From Megaleporinus macrocephalus (lineage: Eukaryota > Chordata > Actinopteri > Characiformes > Anostomidae): DNA of 64,000 nucleotides. The notes under the pieces are model-generated. The model searched no databases, was not told the DNA's origin, and was given only the letters and a program-made list of their open reading frames with translations. The stretch spans positions 4,487,389-4,551,388 of the forward strand of contig CM038720.1 of assembly GCA_021613375.1 (NCBI GenBank). The letters are read 5' to 3'. Made by a program: the position numbers and the translations under genes. How positions within the stretch are numbered: the stretch's first letter is position 1; the number at the start of each line of letters is the position of its first letter. Below are positions 1 through 11,011 of the stretch, piece after piece.

Positions 1-485
1 CTAGTATAGAATGTTAACTTTTAACTCAGGGCTCGTCCTCTAAACAACAAAGTCAAAATTCACCACATGGTCCAGTTAGAGGTTCTGATTCTTTGAGCAT
101 TTGTGAAATGTTCTATTTGCTGGTACACAGCTGCTCCTGCATCTCTGTTGCTGCCATGCCAACATCTGAGGCTACTGTGATTGGTCAGTGAGTTGTTGTT
201 CTAGGCTAAAGTTGCAGTGCAACAAATAAACTCATGTAGCTTTTATACCATCTAAAAAAACACATTCATTGTATATGATACTTAATATTAAGTTTTTGAC
301 TACTGCCCAGTCCAATATTTGCATTTTCTGATAACAAAGCCATGCAGTTCTAACCCTTGCAGATAGTTTCTCAGTGTTTGTCATGCTGAAATGATCCTGG
401 ACGTCCCTGAACAAGTCTAGAGGGCAGCATATGTTGCTCTTAAATGTGTTCAGCATTATGATGTAAATCAGATTAAACATAACAT
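1..485. other. Unremarkable non-coding sequence
   Basis: AT-rich, non-repetitive sequence. I see no splice-flanked open frame, RNA gene or tandem repeat in it. The one open frame here (minus strand, 82 codons) has no recognisable domain and no coding-like codon pattern. Confidence 0.4.
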
Positions 486-1335
486 CTTTTTTTTCTTTAA
501 TTAATTTAGTTTTATTTAGTTTTTAGAGTGAGTTTGCTAGTTTTTATTAGTTATGATCCTTTATTACTGCTTAGTTTTACTTTAGTTTTCATTAGTTCTA
601 GTATTAGTTTAGTTTTTTTTTTAACTTTGTGCTACTTTTCCGGTGCAGAATTCAAAAAGGTCAGAATAAGTATTGTGTAATAAAAACTCAACCAAGGTTA
701 TTTACTCTTGCAGCACCGGGTGAGTTGAATTCTGGTTTGAGCGAAGTGCTAAACATTTTTAAAGCAACCGAGTCACATAGTCATGTGGACGCTGGTGAAA
801 AGCAGTCTGGTATGGTTGTTACCTTCCCGGTGCTACCTGGCCAGGATGTGGCTTCTCTTTTGGGAGAGCTACTCAGAGAGGCTAGCTTCTTAAGGTACTC
901 GCAGTTAGCCCTCTTGTGCAAGTTTCTCAGATAGACTTTGAGATTGAGACTCTACTGAGACTTCTCTTAACTTATGGTGTCGCCATTTAGCAGGCTAGCA
1001 TTTGAGAGCAGAACAAAGTGTAAACAAGAAGTGGCATCAGGGTTCCGTACGGCGCCGGCAGCTAAGGTAAAACTACTCGAATGGAAAAAAAAATTTATTT
1101 AATATCAGTCCACAAGGCTTATGAATAAATTGACGAACACAAAATTAAATGGTATTCTATCTATAATTTTAGTACGTTTTAGTTAGGTTGGTAAACGCAC
1201 AATACAGTTCCAGTTAGTTATCGTTTTTTCTTTTAATTACCATTTTTATTTATTTCAGTTAACGAAAATGTTTTCTCAATTTCAGGTTTCGTTATTTCGT
1301 TCATTTTAGTTAACGATAATACATATTACAAAATA
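486..1335. repeat. Degenerate interspersed repeat remnants (TTTAGTT-rich and GTTAACGAAAATG-type)
   Basis: The segment 490-620 is a T-rich run of TTTAGTTTT-like words. The segment 1150-1325 carries GTTAACGAAAATG followed by TTTCGTTATTTCGTT, a sequence type I associate with abundant fish interspersed repeats. The roughly 500 bp between them (629-1140) is different in character and contains a 101-codon open frame at 629-934 that I do not recognise. The two halves may be one element split by an insertion, but no target-site duplication is obvious. Confidence 0.3.
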
Positions 1336-1933
1336 CATATTGTTTTCGGTCATCGACAGATGATCACTGCCTAAGATTTAGATTTAAATTTAAATGTTTT
1401 AAGTCCTCTATTCCCTTGGAATTGGGTTTGTAGTACTTACTCTTATTTTCATGCAGATATATTTATGGATTTATTTGCAAAAGCATTAAAAAGAAATGAT
1501 ATTGATTTTTCCTTCATAAACAGCCCCCTCTGTTAGAACTAACCCCCTCTATTGGGTACTCTCTTCTGTTTGTTCTTGTGTCACTACCGCCTGGGTTCTT
1601 CACAAATAGTGGGTGTTGTTTACGTTTGTATCTGGAGCACTGAAGTGCGGGGTGCCTGTATGAAAAAGATTCATCTCGCCCAAAAAAAGTACTTGGCAAA
1701 AAACAAAATGACAGACATAAAAACTGTCAGTCAGCTTTAACCTATTTTCCCTGTCATAACACAAGTTCTCATATCTTCAAAACAGAAGCTTGAAAAGAGA
1801 TAGAACACTTCAGTGTGTACCACTACTGACTAAAACGCAGAACCACAAGTTTCTTTACTGCAAATAAGTCTCTTAAATACAAATATATACAAATTATGCC
1901 CTAGTAATAAAATATATATACAAAACTACTATC
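1336..1933. other. Unremarkable non-coding sequence
   Basis: AT-rich sequence with no supported gene. Two short overlapping open frames near 1514-1740 lie on opposite strands and look fortuitous. The last 60 bases grade into the following array. Confidence 0.4.
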
Positions 1934-2967
1934 CCTACATTTACACTAAACCCTAACTCCTACATTTACACTAAACCCTAACTCCTACATTTACACTAAA
2001 CACTAACTCCTACATTTACACTAAACACTAACTCCTACATTTACACTAAACCCTAACTCCTACATTTACACTAAACACTAACCCCTACATTTACACTAAA
2101 CACTAGCCCCTACATTTACACTAAACCCTAACTCCTACATTTACACTAAACCCTAACTCCTACATTTACACTAAACCCTAACTCCTACATTTACACTAAA
2201 CACTAACCCCTACATTTACACTAAACACTAACTCCTACATTTACACTAAACCCTAACTCCTACATTTACACTAAACACTAACTCCTACATTTACACTAAA
2301 CACTAACTCCTACATTTACACTAAACACTAAGCCCCTACATTTACACTAAACCCTAACTCCTACATTTACACTAAACACTAACCCCTACATTTACACTAA
2401 ACCCTAACCCCTACATTTACACTAAACACTAACTCCTACATTTACACTAAACCCTAACCCCTACATTTACACTAAACCCTAAGCCCTACATTTACACTAA
2501 ACCCTAACCTCTACATTTACACTAAACACTAACTCCTACATTTACACTAAACACGAACTTCTACATTTACACTAAATACTAACTCCAACATTTACACTAA
2601 ACACTAAGCCCCTACATTTACACTAAACCCTAACTCCTACATTTACACTAAACACTAACCCCTACATTTACACTAAACACTAACCCTACATTTACACTAA
2701 ACACTAACACCTACATTTACACTAAACACTAACTCCTACATTTACACTAAACACTAACCCCTACATTTACACTAAACACTAACTCCTACATTTACACTAA
2801 ACCCTAACTCCTACATTTACACTAAACCCTAACTCCTACATTTACACTAAACCCTAACTCCTACATTTACACTAAACCCTAACTCCTACATTTACACTAA
2901 ACCCTAACTCCTACATTTACACTAAACCCTAACCCCTACATTTACACTAAACACTAACATCTACATG
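1934..2967. repeat. 25-bp minisatellite with CCCTAA in many units
   Basis: About 41 head-to-tail units built on TACATTTACACTAAAC followed by MCTAACYCC. The 25-bp period was measured at 1936 and 1961. Variation is mostly at the M and Y positions and a few single-base insertions near 2330, 2480 and 2610. Units of the CCCTAA type carry one vertebrate telomere hexamer (TTAGGG on the minus strand), but never in tandem, so this is not interstitial telomere sequence. The array ends where the sequence becomes ACATCTACATGTAG. Confidence 0.95.
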
Positions 2968-3935
2968 TAGTCTAAGGTAGTTGAACCCAGTGAATGTCAG
3001 GGTAAAGTGTTGACCAGGTTTTAGGCGCCACAGTAAAGCCCAGCTCTCCATATTGCAGCCTTGACTGGAGCTTTTTACAGTCAGCTCGCATTTCCACGCA
3101 AACCTTGTTTACTTCATGCTACGTACGTCCGAGTCATGTCGATTTCACGCCTACTCGATAACCTCCAAATCATCATCACCAGAGGTCAGTGAATGCGCTC
3201 ACGAAGGCACCTCCATGGGCGCTGGAACATCCAGTCTTGCGAACCTCATGTGAAATGTATCCGGGTTTGCTCAGACTATCAACTATTTTAATGCCGAAGC
3301 CCATCAGATTGGCTACATAAGAGCCTGGAAAATTCATTTCCTGCTCGCTAAATTATTCACCACTAACGCCGGCTCGGTCACTCTAGACCCCGGCGTCTTG
3401 ATGGGTGAACGCCTCCCCCGAGCGTGGCATGTTAATATCACTTCATTCAGGCTAAGACCAACGCGAAGGCTCCTCCTGGTTCAGTGGCTCCTGAGGAGAA
3501 AAAAAAAGAGGCCCATATTCGCGAGACAGGCTGGTTCCTGGTCCTGGCACACCGCTGCCGAATAATTAGCGAGTCAATTAACAAACCCAGTGTGTGTATT
3601 ATGAGCGGGCCGAGCCCCTCGGGGCGGCCCAAATGACTCTGCACTTTTGGACAGAGGCCTGTGACATTTAAGCAGCTGTTGTGACGCATTGAAATATTTT
3701 ACGGTCCCGCTGACATTTCTCGTCGCTGTCATTTCAAATTTTTTCCGGCCGCCTGTGATCCAGATAGCGAGCGCGGGAATGCCGAGCGCCCGATAGCGGT
3801 TTTGGGGAGAAAGTCCCGTCAAGCGGCTCAAGTGGAATCGATAATAATAACACTTGCGAATGAGACCGTGCGGAGTTTACAAACCGGCCCTGGAGCGTCG
3901 GAAAACCAGCGGACGACGAATGGGGGGCGCGTACG
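2968..3935. other. CpG-containing unique island, possibly conserved non-coding
   Basis: Non-repetitive sequence of mixed composition with many CpGs, sharply distinct from the arrays on both sides. Short open frames overlap on both strands (3447-4114) and have no splice context or recognisable domain, so I treat them as fortuitous. The base composition resembles fish conserved non-coding elements. That is an inference from appearance only. Confidence 0.3.
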
Positions 3936-4005
3936 TACTCACTGTCCATGTTATCAGCTCCACCAACCACATAGCAGCTCCTTGTACTTACACTTACAGG
4001 CTGTT
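3936..4005 (+). mobile_element. Fragment of the fold-back interspersed repeat
   Basis: The stretch CTGTCCATGTTATCAGCTCC and the following CATAGCAGCTCCTTGTACTT match the arm of the repeat also present at 10497-10650. The fragment stops exactly where the SINE head begins at 4006, which suggests the SINE inserted into this older element. Confidence 0.6.
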
Positions 4006-4116
4006 GGGGCAGTAGTGGGCTGGAGGTTAAGGAACCAGCCTTGTGACCAGACGGTTGCTGGTTTGATCCCATGAGCCGACAGGACACCACTGAAGTACCC
4101 CTTAAGCGAGACACCT
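4006..4116 (+). mobile_element. tRNA-like head of a SINE
   Basis: The segment begins GGGGCAGTAGTGGGCTGGAG. It contains a Pol III A-box-like TGGGCTGGAGG and a B-box-like GGTTTGATCCC (consensus GGTTCGANNCC), about 45 bases apart as in tRNA-derived SINE promoters. It continues into CACCACTGAAGTACCCCTTA, part of the SINE body. This is not a functional tRNA: the acceptor stem does not close. The expected body and tail are displaced by the array that follows. A body fragment of the same SINE type is at 11012-11110. Confidence 0.75.
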
Positions 4117-5970
4117 AACCCCTGTGTATGTGTGTTTTACTGCCCCCTAGTGTGTGTGTTCAGTAGTGTGGGTGTTTCACTGCCCCCTAGTGTGTGTGTT
4201 CAGTAGTGTGGGTGTTTCACTGACCCCTAGTGTGTGTGTGTGTTCACCAGTGTATGTTGATGATTCACTGCCGCTAATGTGTGTTTACTAGTGTGTTTCT
4301 GTGTAGATGTGGGCTTTCAATGCCCCCTAGTATGTGTGTATGTATATGTGTGTGTTTCACTGCCTCCTAGTGTGTGTTCACTAGTGTGTGTGTATGTGGG
4401 TGTTTTACTACCTCCTAGTGTGTGTTCACTATTGTGTGTTTGTGAGTGTTTCATAGCCCCTAGTGTGTATGTTCACTAGTGTGTGTGTCTATGTGTGGGA
4501 GTGTTTTATTGCCTATTAGTGTGTGTATTTACTAGTGTGTGTATGTGGGTGTTTCACTGCCCCTAGTGTGTGTGTGTGTGTGAATGTGCTCACTAGTGTA
4601 TATGTGTGTATGTGGGTGTTTCACTGCCCCCTAGTGTGTGTTCAGTATTGTTGGTTTCTCACTGCCCCTAGTGTGTGTTCAAAAGTGTTGGTGTTTTACT
4701 GCCCCCTAGTGTGTGTGTTCAGTTTTGTTGGTTTCTTGCTGCCCCCAGTATGTGTTTCACTGCCCCCTAGTGTGTGTGTTCACAAGTGTATGTGTGTGTA
4801 TGTGTGTGTTTCATTGCCTCCTAGTGTGTGTTCACTAGTGTGTGTGTGTGTGTGTATGTGGGTGTTTCACTACCTCCTGGTGTGTGTTCACTAGTGTGTG
4901 TGTTTGTGAGTGTTTCATAGCCCCTAGTGTGTATGTTCACTAGTGTGTATGTGTGTGTGGTAGTGTTTCACTGCCTATTTGTGTGTGTATTTACTAGTGT
5001 GTGTATGTGGGTGTTTCACTGCCCCTAGTGTGTGTGTGTGTGTGTGAATGTGCTCACTAGTGTATATGTGTGTATGTGGGTGTTTCCCTGCCCCCTTGTG
5101 TGTGTTCAGTAGTGTTGGTTTTTTACTGCCCCCTAGTGTGTGTGTTCAGTTTTGTTGGTTTCTCGCTGCCCCCTAGTATGTGTGTTTCACTGCCCCCTAG
5201 TGTGTGTGTTCACAAGTGTATGTGTGTATGTGTGTGTTTCACTGCCTCCTAGTGTGTGTTCACAAGTGTATGTGTGTGTATGTGTGTGTTTCACTGCCTC
5301 CTAGTGTGTGTTCACTAGTGTGTGTGTGTATGTGGGTGTTTCACTACCTCCTAGTGTGTGTATTTACTAGTGTGTGTATGTGGGTGTTTCACTGCCCCTA
5401 GTGTGTGTGTGTGTGTGTGTGTGTGAATGTGCTCACTAGTGTATATGTGTGTATGTGGGTGTTTCCCTGTCCCCTAGTGTGTGTTCAGTAGTGTTGGTGT
5501 TTTATTGCCCCCTGGTGTGTGTGTTCAGTTTTGTTGGTTTCTCGCTGCCCCCTAGTGTGTGTGTTTCACTGCCCCCTAGTGTGTGTGTATGTATATGTGT
5601 GTGTTTCAATGCCCCCTAGTGTGTGTGTTCACAAGTGTATGTGTGTGTTTCACTGCCTCCTAGTGTGTGTTCACTATTGTGTGTGTTTGTGAGTGTTTCA
5701 TAGCCCTTAGTGTGTATGTTCACTAGTGTGTGTGTGTGGGTGTTTCACTGCCCCTAGTGTGTGTGTGTGTGTGTGTGAATGTGCCCACTAGTGTATATGT
5801 GGGTGTTTCACTGCCCCCTAGTGTGTGTTCAGTAGTGTTGGTGTTTCACTGCCACCTAGTGTGTGTGTTCAATATTGTTGGTTTCTCACTGCCCCCTAGT
5901 GTGTGTGTTCAGTAGTGTGTGTGTTTTACTGCCCCCTAGTGTGTGTGTTCACTAGTGTGTTTCACAGTCA
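4117..5970 (+). repeat. GT-rich minisatellite expanded from the SINE body, part 1
   Basis: Units of about 45-55 bp on the pattern CACTGCCCCCTAGTGTGTGT, then GTTCACTAGTGTGTG, then TATGTGGGTGTTT. A higher-order period of a few hundred bases (for example 4560-5000 against 5000-5400) shows repeated segmental copying. The words CTGCCCCCTAGTG and TTCACTAGTG occur once each in the SINE body as I know it. The long plus-strand frames here translate to repeated SLPPSVC/LVCVC strings and are artefacts. Confidence 0.9.
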
Positions 5971-6555
5971 GGTCACTTTTGATCCAGGCTTTGTATCAAA
6001 GCTTTTTCAAGTTCATTACCACTGCCTTATTCTCATGTGAGCAGGGGTGATCAGGGGTGAACAGGGGTGAACGGGGTGCTCACGCTTTTGCACGAGGCTG
6101 AAAACACAAGGAAGTGTATGTATATAATAACAATAAACTATGTGCAGCCCGACCTGCGCGTCAGGACGCTGCAGCGCGGCAGTGAAATCAATGAGCCGTC
6201 AACACCTTGGAGATGAAACAGGAAACGAAAGAGCTTCTTCTCACCAGAACTTTCCACACGGGTGTTAATAACCAACAAGTTTGTGTAATGAAAACAAAAG
6301 ACTCACTGCGTCTGCACAGCAGCAGACCTGGCGCTTCAGGCTCCGAGAGTTTAAACAGTGTTGTGAAGGTGAGAACAACTTCAGCAGGTGTTTGAGGCTC
6401 CAACCCGTCTGCTGCTGCAGGTAAAGAACATTAACGTGCACTAGGTTTAAAAGGTCTGAGGAGCATCGAGGCTCAACTGCCCGCCTAGAACTGTTTCAAA
6501 GATACACATTGTGATGAACTCACTTTTTCAGTGCTTGTGCGCGTACCTTGGGTTT
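5971..6555. other. Unique segment inside the SINE-body array
   Basis: About 585 bp of non-repetitive sequence separates the two halves of the array. It contains a small triple GGGGTGAACA-like repeat at 6044-6075. Both strands have short open frames at 6188-6403 and I see no gene. It may be unique DNA captured when the array was duplicated, or part of the neighbouring fold-back element. Confidence 0.4.
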
Positions 6556-6813
6556 TCTACTGATCCACAAACTGTCAGTCAAGGTTTTGTGGGCGTATGT
6601 GCTGTGCTGGTGTGAGTGGATCAGGCACAGACATGCTGCTGGAGTGTTTAAACGCTGTGTCCACTCACTGTCCACTCTATTAGACACTCCTACTACTTGC
6701 TGGTCCACCTTGTAGATGTAAAGTCAGAGACAGTAGCTCATCTGCTGCTGCACAGTTTGTGGTCCTCTAGTTCTTCATCAGTGGACACAGGACGCCGCCC
6801 ACAGGACACTAGT
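6556..6813 (+). mobile_element. Fold-back interspersed repeat fragment
   Basis: This is the approximate reverse complement of 45150-45390. Shared landmarks are TGTCCACTCACTGTCCACTC, TGGTCCACCTTGTAGATGTA and TTCATCAGTGGACACAGGAC. The open frame from 6697 translates to MLVHLVDVKSETVAHLLLHS, identical to the minus-strand frame ending at 45257. That shows shared descent of the repeat, not a gene. The fragment stops abruptly in ACAGGACACTAGTGTG, where the array resumes. Confidence 0.8.
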
Positions 6814-8313
6814 GTGTGTGTATGTATGTGGGTGTTTCGCTGCCCCCTAATGTGTGTGTTCACTAGTGTGTGTGTGTATGTGGTTGTTTCACTGTCCCCT
6901 AGTAAGTATGTTCACAAATGTGGGTGTGTGTATGTGAATGTTTCACTGCCCCATACAGTGTGTGTTCACTAGTGTGTGTGTGTATGTCGGTGTTTCACAG
7001 GCCCCTACTGTGTGTGTTCACTACTGTATGTGTGTTTGACTACCCCGAGTGTGTGTTCACTAGTGTGTGTGTATGTGTTTGACTGCCACTTAGTATGTGT
7101 CTTCACTAGAGTGTGTGTGTTTATGTGAGTGTTTCACTATCCCAAGTGTGTTCACTAGTGTATATGTGTGTAGGTGGGTGTTTCACTGCCCCTAGTGTGT
7201 GTTTACTAGTGCGTGTTTACTAGTGCGTGTGTAAATGTCTGTTTCACTGCCATTTAGTATGTGTGTTCCCTAGTGTTTGTGTGAATGTGTGTTTATGTGG
7301 GTGTTTCACTACTCCTAGTGTGTGTTCACAAGTGTTTGTGTGAATGTGTGTTTATGTGGGTGTTTACCCCTAGTGTGTGTTTACTAGTGTGTGTGTGTGT
7401 GGTTGTTTCCCTGTGCCCTAGTGTGCGTGTTCACTAGTGCATGAGTATGTGGGTGTTTCACTGCTCCCTGGTGTGTGTGTTCACTAGTGTGTATGTATGT
7501 AGGTATTTCACTGCCCCCTAGTGTGTGTATGTGTTCGATAGTGTGTGTGTGTGTATGTGGGTATTTTACTGCCCCCTAGTGTGTGTGTTCACAAGTATGT
7601 GTGTGTGGGGGTGTTTCACTGCCCCCTAGTGTGTGTGTGTTCACTAGTATGTGGGCATTTTACTGCCCTCTAGTGTGTGTGTGATCATTTGTATGTGTGT
7701 TTGTAGATGTTTCACTGCCCCCTAGTGTGTGTGTGTGATCACTAGTATGTGTGTTTGTAGATGTTTCATTGCCCCCTAGTGTTTGTGTTCACAAGTATGT
7801 GTGTATGTGGGTGTTTTACTGCCCCCTAGTGTGTGTGTGATCATTAGTATGTGTGTTTGTAGATGTTTCACTGCCCCCTAGTGTGTGTGTGTGTGATCAC
7901 TAGTATGTGTGTTTGTAGATGTTTCATTGCTCCCTAGTGTTTGTGTTCACAAGTATGTGTGTATGTGGGTGTTTTACTGTCCCCTAGTGTGTGTGTGATC
8001 ATTAGTATGTGTGTTTGTAGATGTTTCACTGCCCCCTAGTGTGTGTGTGATCACTAGTATGTGTGTTTGTAGATGTTTCATTGCCCCCTAGTGTGTGTGT
8101 GTGATCACTAGTATGTGTGTTTGTAGATGTTTCACTGCCCCCTAGTGTGTGTGTTCACAAGTATGTGTGTATGTGGGTGTTTTACTGCCCCCTAGTGTGT
8201 GTGTGTTCACTAGTATGTGTGTATGTGGGCGTTTTACTGCCTCCTAGTGTGTGTGTGATCACTACTATGTGTGTTTGTAGATGTTTCACTGCCCCCTAGT
8301 GTGTGTATGTGGT
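6814..8313 (+). repeat. GT-rich SINE-body minisatellite, part 2
   Basis: Units of about 50-54 bp continue, with a distinct subtype carrying GTGATCACTAGTATGTGTG and TTTGTAGATGTTTCA from 7680 onward. The portion from 7288 is the first copy of a tandem duplication whose second copy starts at 8469. Confidence 0.9.
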
Positions 8314-8468
8314 GTTAAATGCAGAGGTCAAATTTCTCTGTGTGGCAAATCGTCCTAAATTCTAAAATTCTAATAGATGTGGATGTTAAATCTTCAATTT
8401 TATGATTTTTATTTTTTGACCTATTTTGGATGCGACAGCTGCTGTTTACATTGTGTGAGAATTTCATG
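8314..8468 (+). mobile_element. SINE tail plus flank, copy 1
   Basis: GTTAAATGCAGAGGTCAAAT followed by TTCTCTGTGTGG is the tail motif of the SINE whose head is at 4006. It is followed by about 120 bp of AT-rich sequence ending GAGAATTTCATG at 8468. The whole segment is repeated almost identically at 9754-9918. The junction at 8468/8469 returns directly to array sequence. Confidence 0.75.
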
Positions 8469-9753
8469 TGTGTTTATGTGGGTGTTTCACTACTCCTAGT
8501 GTGTGTTCACAAGTGTTTGTGTGAATGTGTGTTTATGTGGGTGTTTACCCCTAGTGTGTGTTTACTAGTGTGTGTGTGTGGTTGTTTCCCTGTGCCCTAG
8601 TGTGTGTGTTCACTAGTGTGTATGTATGTAGGTATTTCACTGCCCCCTAGTGTGTGTATGTGTTCGATAGTGTGTGTGTGTATGTGGGTATTTTACTGCC
8701 CCCTAGTGTGTGTGTTCACAAGTATGTGTGTGTGTGGGGGTGTTTCACTGCCCCCTAGTATGTGTGTGTTCACTAGTATGTGGGCGTTTTACTGCCCTCT
8801 AGTGTGTGTGTGATCATTTGTATGTGTGTTTGTAGATGTTTCACTGCCCCCTAGTGTGTGTGTGTGATCACTAGTATGTGTGTTTGTAGATGTTTCATTG
8901 CCCCCTAGTGTTTGTGTTCACAAGTATGTGTGTATGTGGGTGTTTTACTGCCCCCTAGTGTGTGTGTGATCATTAGTATGTGTGTTTGTAGATGTTTCAC
9001 TGCCCCCTAGTGTGTGTGTGTGTGTGATCACTAGTATGTGTGTTTGTAGATGTTTCATTGCCCCCTAGTGTTTGTGTTCACAAGTATGTGTGTATGTGGG
9101 TGTTTTACTGCCCCCTAGTGTGTGTGTGATCATTAGTATGTGTGTTTGTAGATGTTTACTGCCCCCTAGTGTGTGTGTGTGATCATTTGTATGTGTGTTT
9201 GTAGATGTTTCACTGCCCCCTAGTGTGTGTGTGTGATCACTAGTATGTGTGTTTGTAGATGTTTCATTGCCCCCTAGTGTTTGTGTTCACAAGTATGTGT
9301 GTATGTGGGTGTTTTACTGCCCCCTAGTGTGTGTGTGATCATTAGTATGTGTGTTTGTAGATGTTTCACTGCCCCCTAGTGTGTGTGTGTGTGTGATCAC
9401 TAGTATGTGTGTTTGTAGATGTTTCATTGCCCCCTAGTGTTTGTGTTCACAAGTATGTGTGTATGTGGGTGTTTTACTGCCCCCTAGTGTGTGTGTGATC
9501 ATTAGTATGTGTGTTTGTAGATGTTTCACTGCCCCCTAGTGTGTGTGTGTGATCACTAGTATTTGTGTTTGTAGATGTTTCACTGCCCCCTAGTGTGTGT
9601 GTGTGATCACTAGTATGTGTGTTTGTAGATGTTTCACTGCCCCCTAGTGTGTGTGTTCACAAGTATGTGTGTATGTGGGTGTTTTACTGCCCCCTAGTGT
9701 GTGTGTGTTCACTAGTATGTGTGTTTGTAGATGTTTCACTGCCCCCTAGTGTG
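8469..9753 (+). repeat. GT-rich SINE-body minisatellite, part 3 (duplicated block)
   Basis: The block begins TGTGTTTATGTGGGTGTTTC, matching 7288, and runs through the same order of variant units as 7288-8313. It carries additional internal copies of the GATCATTAGTATGTG / GATCACTAGTATGTG pair. The unit length is about 50-54 bp. Confidence 0.9.
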
Positions 9754-9795
9754 TGTATGTGGTGTTAAATGCAGAGGTCAAATTTCTCTGTGTGG
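9754..9795 (+). mobile_element. SINE tail, copy 2
   Basis: The same GTTAAATGCAGAGGTCAAAT tail motif as at 8314. It closes the structure that began with the tRNA-like head at 4006, so one SINE head and its tail now lie about 5.7 kb apart where a few hundred bases would be normal. Confidence 0.75.
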
Positions 9796-10045
9796 CAAAT
9801 CGTCCTAAATTCTAAAATTCTAATAGATGTGGATGTTAAATCTTCAATTTTATGATTTTTATTTTTTGACCTATTTTGGATGCGACAGCTGCTGTTTACA
9901 TTGTGTGAGAATTTCATGATGGATGGACCAAAAGAAATGCTCCAAAATAGATTGGAGAAAATTCTGGTTCCATTGACTTACATTAAAAGCAAAGACAGTT
10001 TTAGTGCTCTCCTGTAAAGTTACTAATTTGGAGATTTATCTTTGG
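9796..10045 (+). repeat. Dispersed repeat R1, longest copy
   Basis: The core reads ATGGACCAAAAGAAATGCTC, then AAAATTCTGGTTCCATTGAC, then CTCTCCTGTAAAGTTAC and TTTGGAGAT. Related copies are at 28191-28345, 28640-28712 (reverse) and 47111-47345. Its 5' part overlaps the duplicated flank 9796-9918. I do not know its class. Confidence 0.65.
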
Positions 10046-10496
10046 ACACTGACGATAAACAGAGACGATAAACGGCGGTCTGAGAGCACTGCCTGAAATA
10101 TACGCTGCATCCCAGCATCCACCAATAACTCCACCAAACTGTCTAACCAGAGTTTTCACTCCATCAAGTTTAAAAATGTTCGGCTCCAGCTGCAAAGCTC
10201 CGCTCGTCATGTGTCACTTTTAACGAGGTAACCAATCAAAAGTAGCGCGAGTAAAACCGAGCGGCGGGCTGAGCAGTGGGGACGGCTTGACTCAGGATTT
10301 GTGATTAAAAATTCTCAACGATTCAAATTTATTCACTGGCGTGCGTCCAATCCGGGAGCTTGTTCTCAGCAGGGTCTTCTTAAAAGCCTTGAGAAACAGA
10401 CCCCATGGCTCAGCGCGCAGTTCCCTTTAATGTAGAAATACGATACGCGCCTCTGTAGCTGGTTACGGCGTTCGGGGCTCTCGCTAAGACCGCTCG
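10046..10496. other. Unique sequence, no gene seen
   Basis: Mixed-composition sequence with several CpGs. The minus-strand frame at 10001-10210 overlaps repeat R1 and is unlikely to be coding. Confidence 0.35.
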
Positions 10497-10650
10497 TTAT
10501 CCATTTTATTAGCTCCACTCATCATATAGCAGCAGTTTATAGTTCTGCAATTACACACTCCAGCCCATCTGTTGCTCTGCGTACTTTGTAAGCCCCCATT
10601 TACCCTCCTTATTGGTGGTCAGGACCCCCGCAGGGCAGGAGTTTTAAAAC
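10497..10650 (+). mobile_element. Fold-back interspersed repeat fragment
   Basis: Contains CATTTTATTAGCTCCACTCA, CATATAGCAGCAGTTTATAG, CCATCTGTTGCTCTGCGTAC and GGTCAGGACCCCCGCAGGGC, in the order found in the arm of the fold-back family (compare 28392-28563, and the reverse complement of 45886-45995). It ends at CAGGAG. Confidence 0.75.
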
Positions 10651-11011
10651 AGTGGCGTGCGAAAGTTTGTCGATGTTGGTTTTCTGAGTGTAAGCGAGCG
10701 GATCTTGAACAGAGAACATATATTTGGCATATTTTAATACACAGTGAATCTTCAGTTGCTGAATTTAACGTCAGGGAAAAAACTAAAATAATGCATTTAA
10801 TTGAAAAAGTTATGCTTTTTTTCATCCAGTATGCAAATGAGATACAACTTGTGCTTTCAGATTGGCCAAAGAAGACATATTTAACTTTGCAAACAAACTT
10901 AAAAAGCATGACATCAAATGACCACATTAAATACATCAATTGACAAAAATAGTAATGCCTCACGTAAGAGGTGTGAATGTAATGGTGATGTATGTAAGTG
11001 ATACGATATAA
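10651..11011. repeat. Remnant of a GTGCGAAAGTTTG-type interspersed repeat
   Basis: CAGTGGCGTGCGAAAGTTTG resembles one end of a fish repeat whose opposite end (GGTGCCCAAACTTTCGACTG) appears at 13921. The rest is AT-rich. Open frames on both strands (10572-10943 plus, 10619-11065 minus) overlap each other and look fortuitous. Confidence 0.35.

Noticed and set aside
1934..2967. Interstitial telomere sequence
   Set aside because: The hexamer is never tandem. The period is 25 bp with a unique spacer.
4006..4080. A functional tRNA gene
   Set aside because: A and B boxes are present, but the acceptor and anticodon stems do not pair properly and the sequence continues into SINE body.
4279..5915. 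V/C-rich plus-strand frames as cysteine-rich secreted peptides
   Set aside because: They translate the GTGTGT/TGCCCCC repeat of the SINE-body array. The cysteines come from TGTGTG and show no independent constraint.
6697..6972. A small protein gene, because the same peptide is encoded at 45060-45257
   Set aside because: The identity comes from two copies of the same interspersed repeat. One copy is on each strand and both frames run into repeat junctions.
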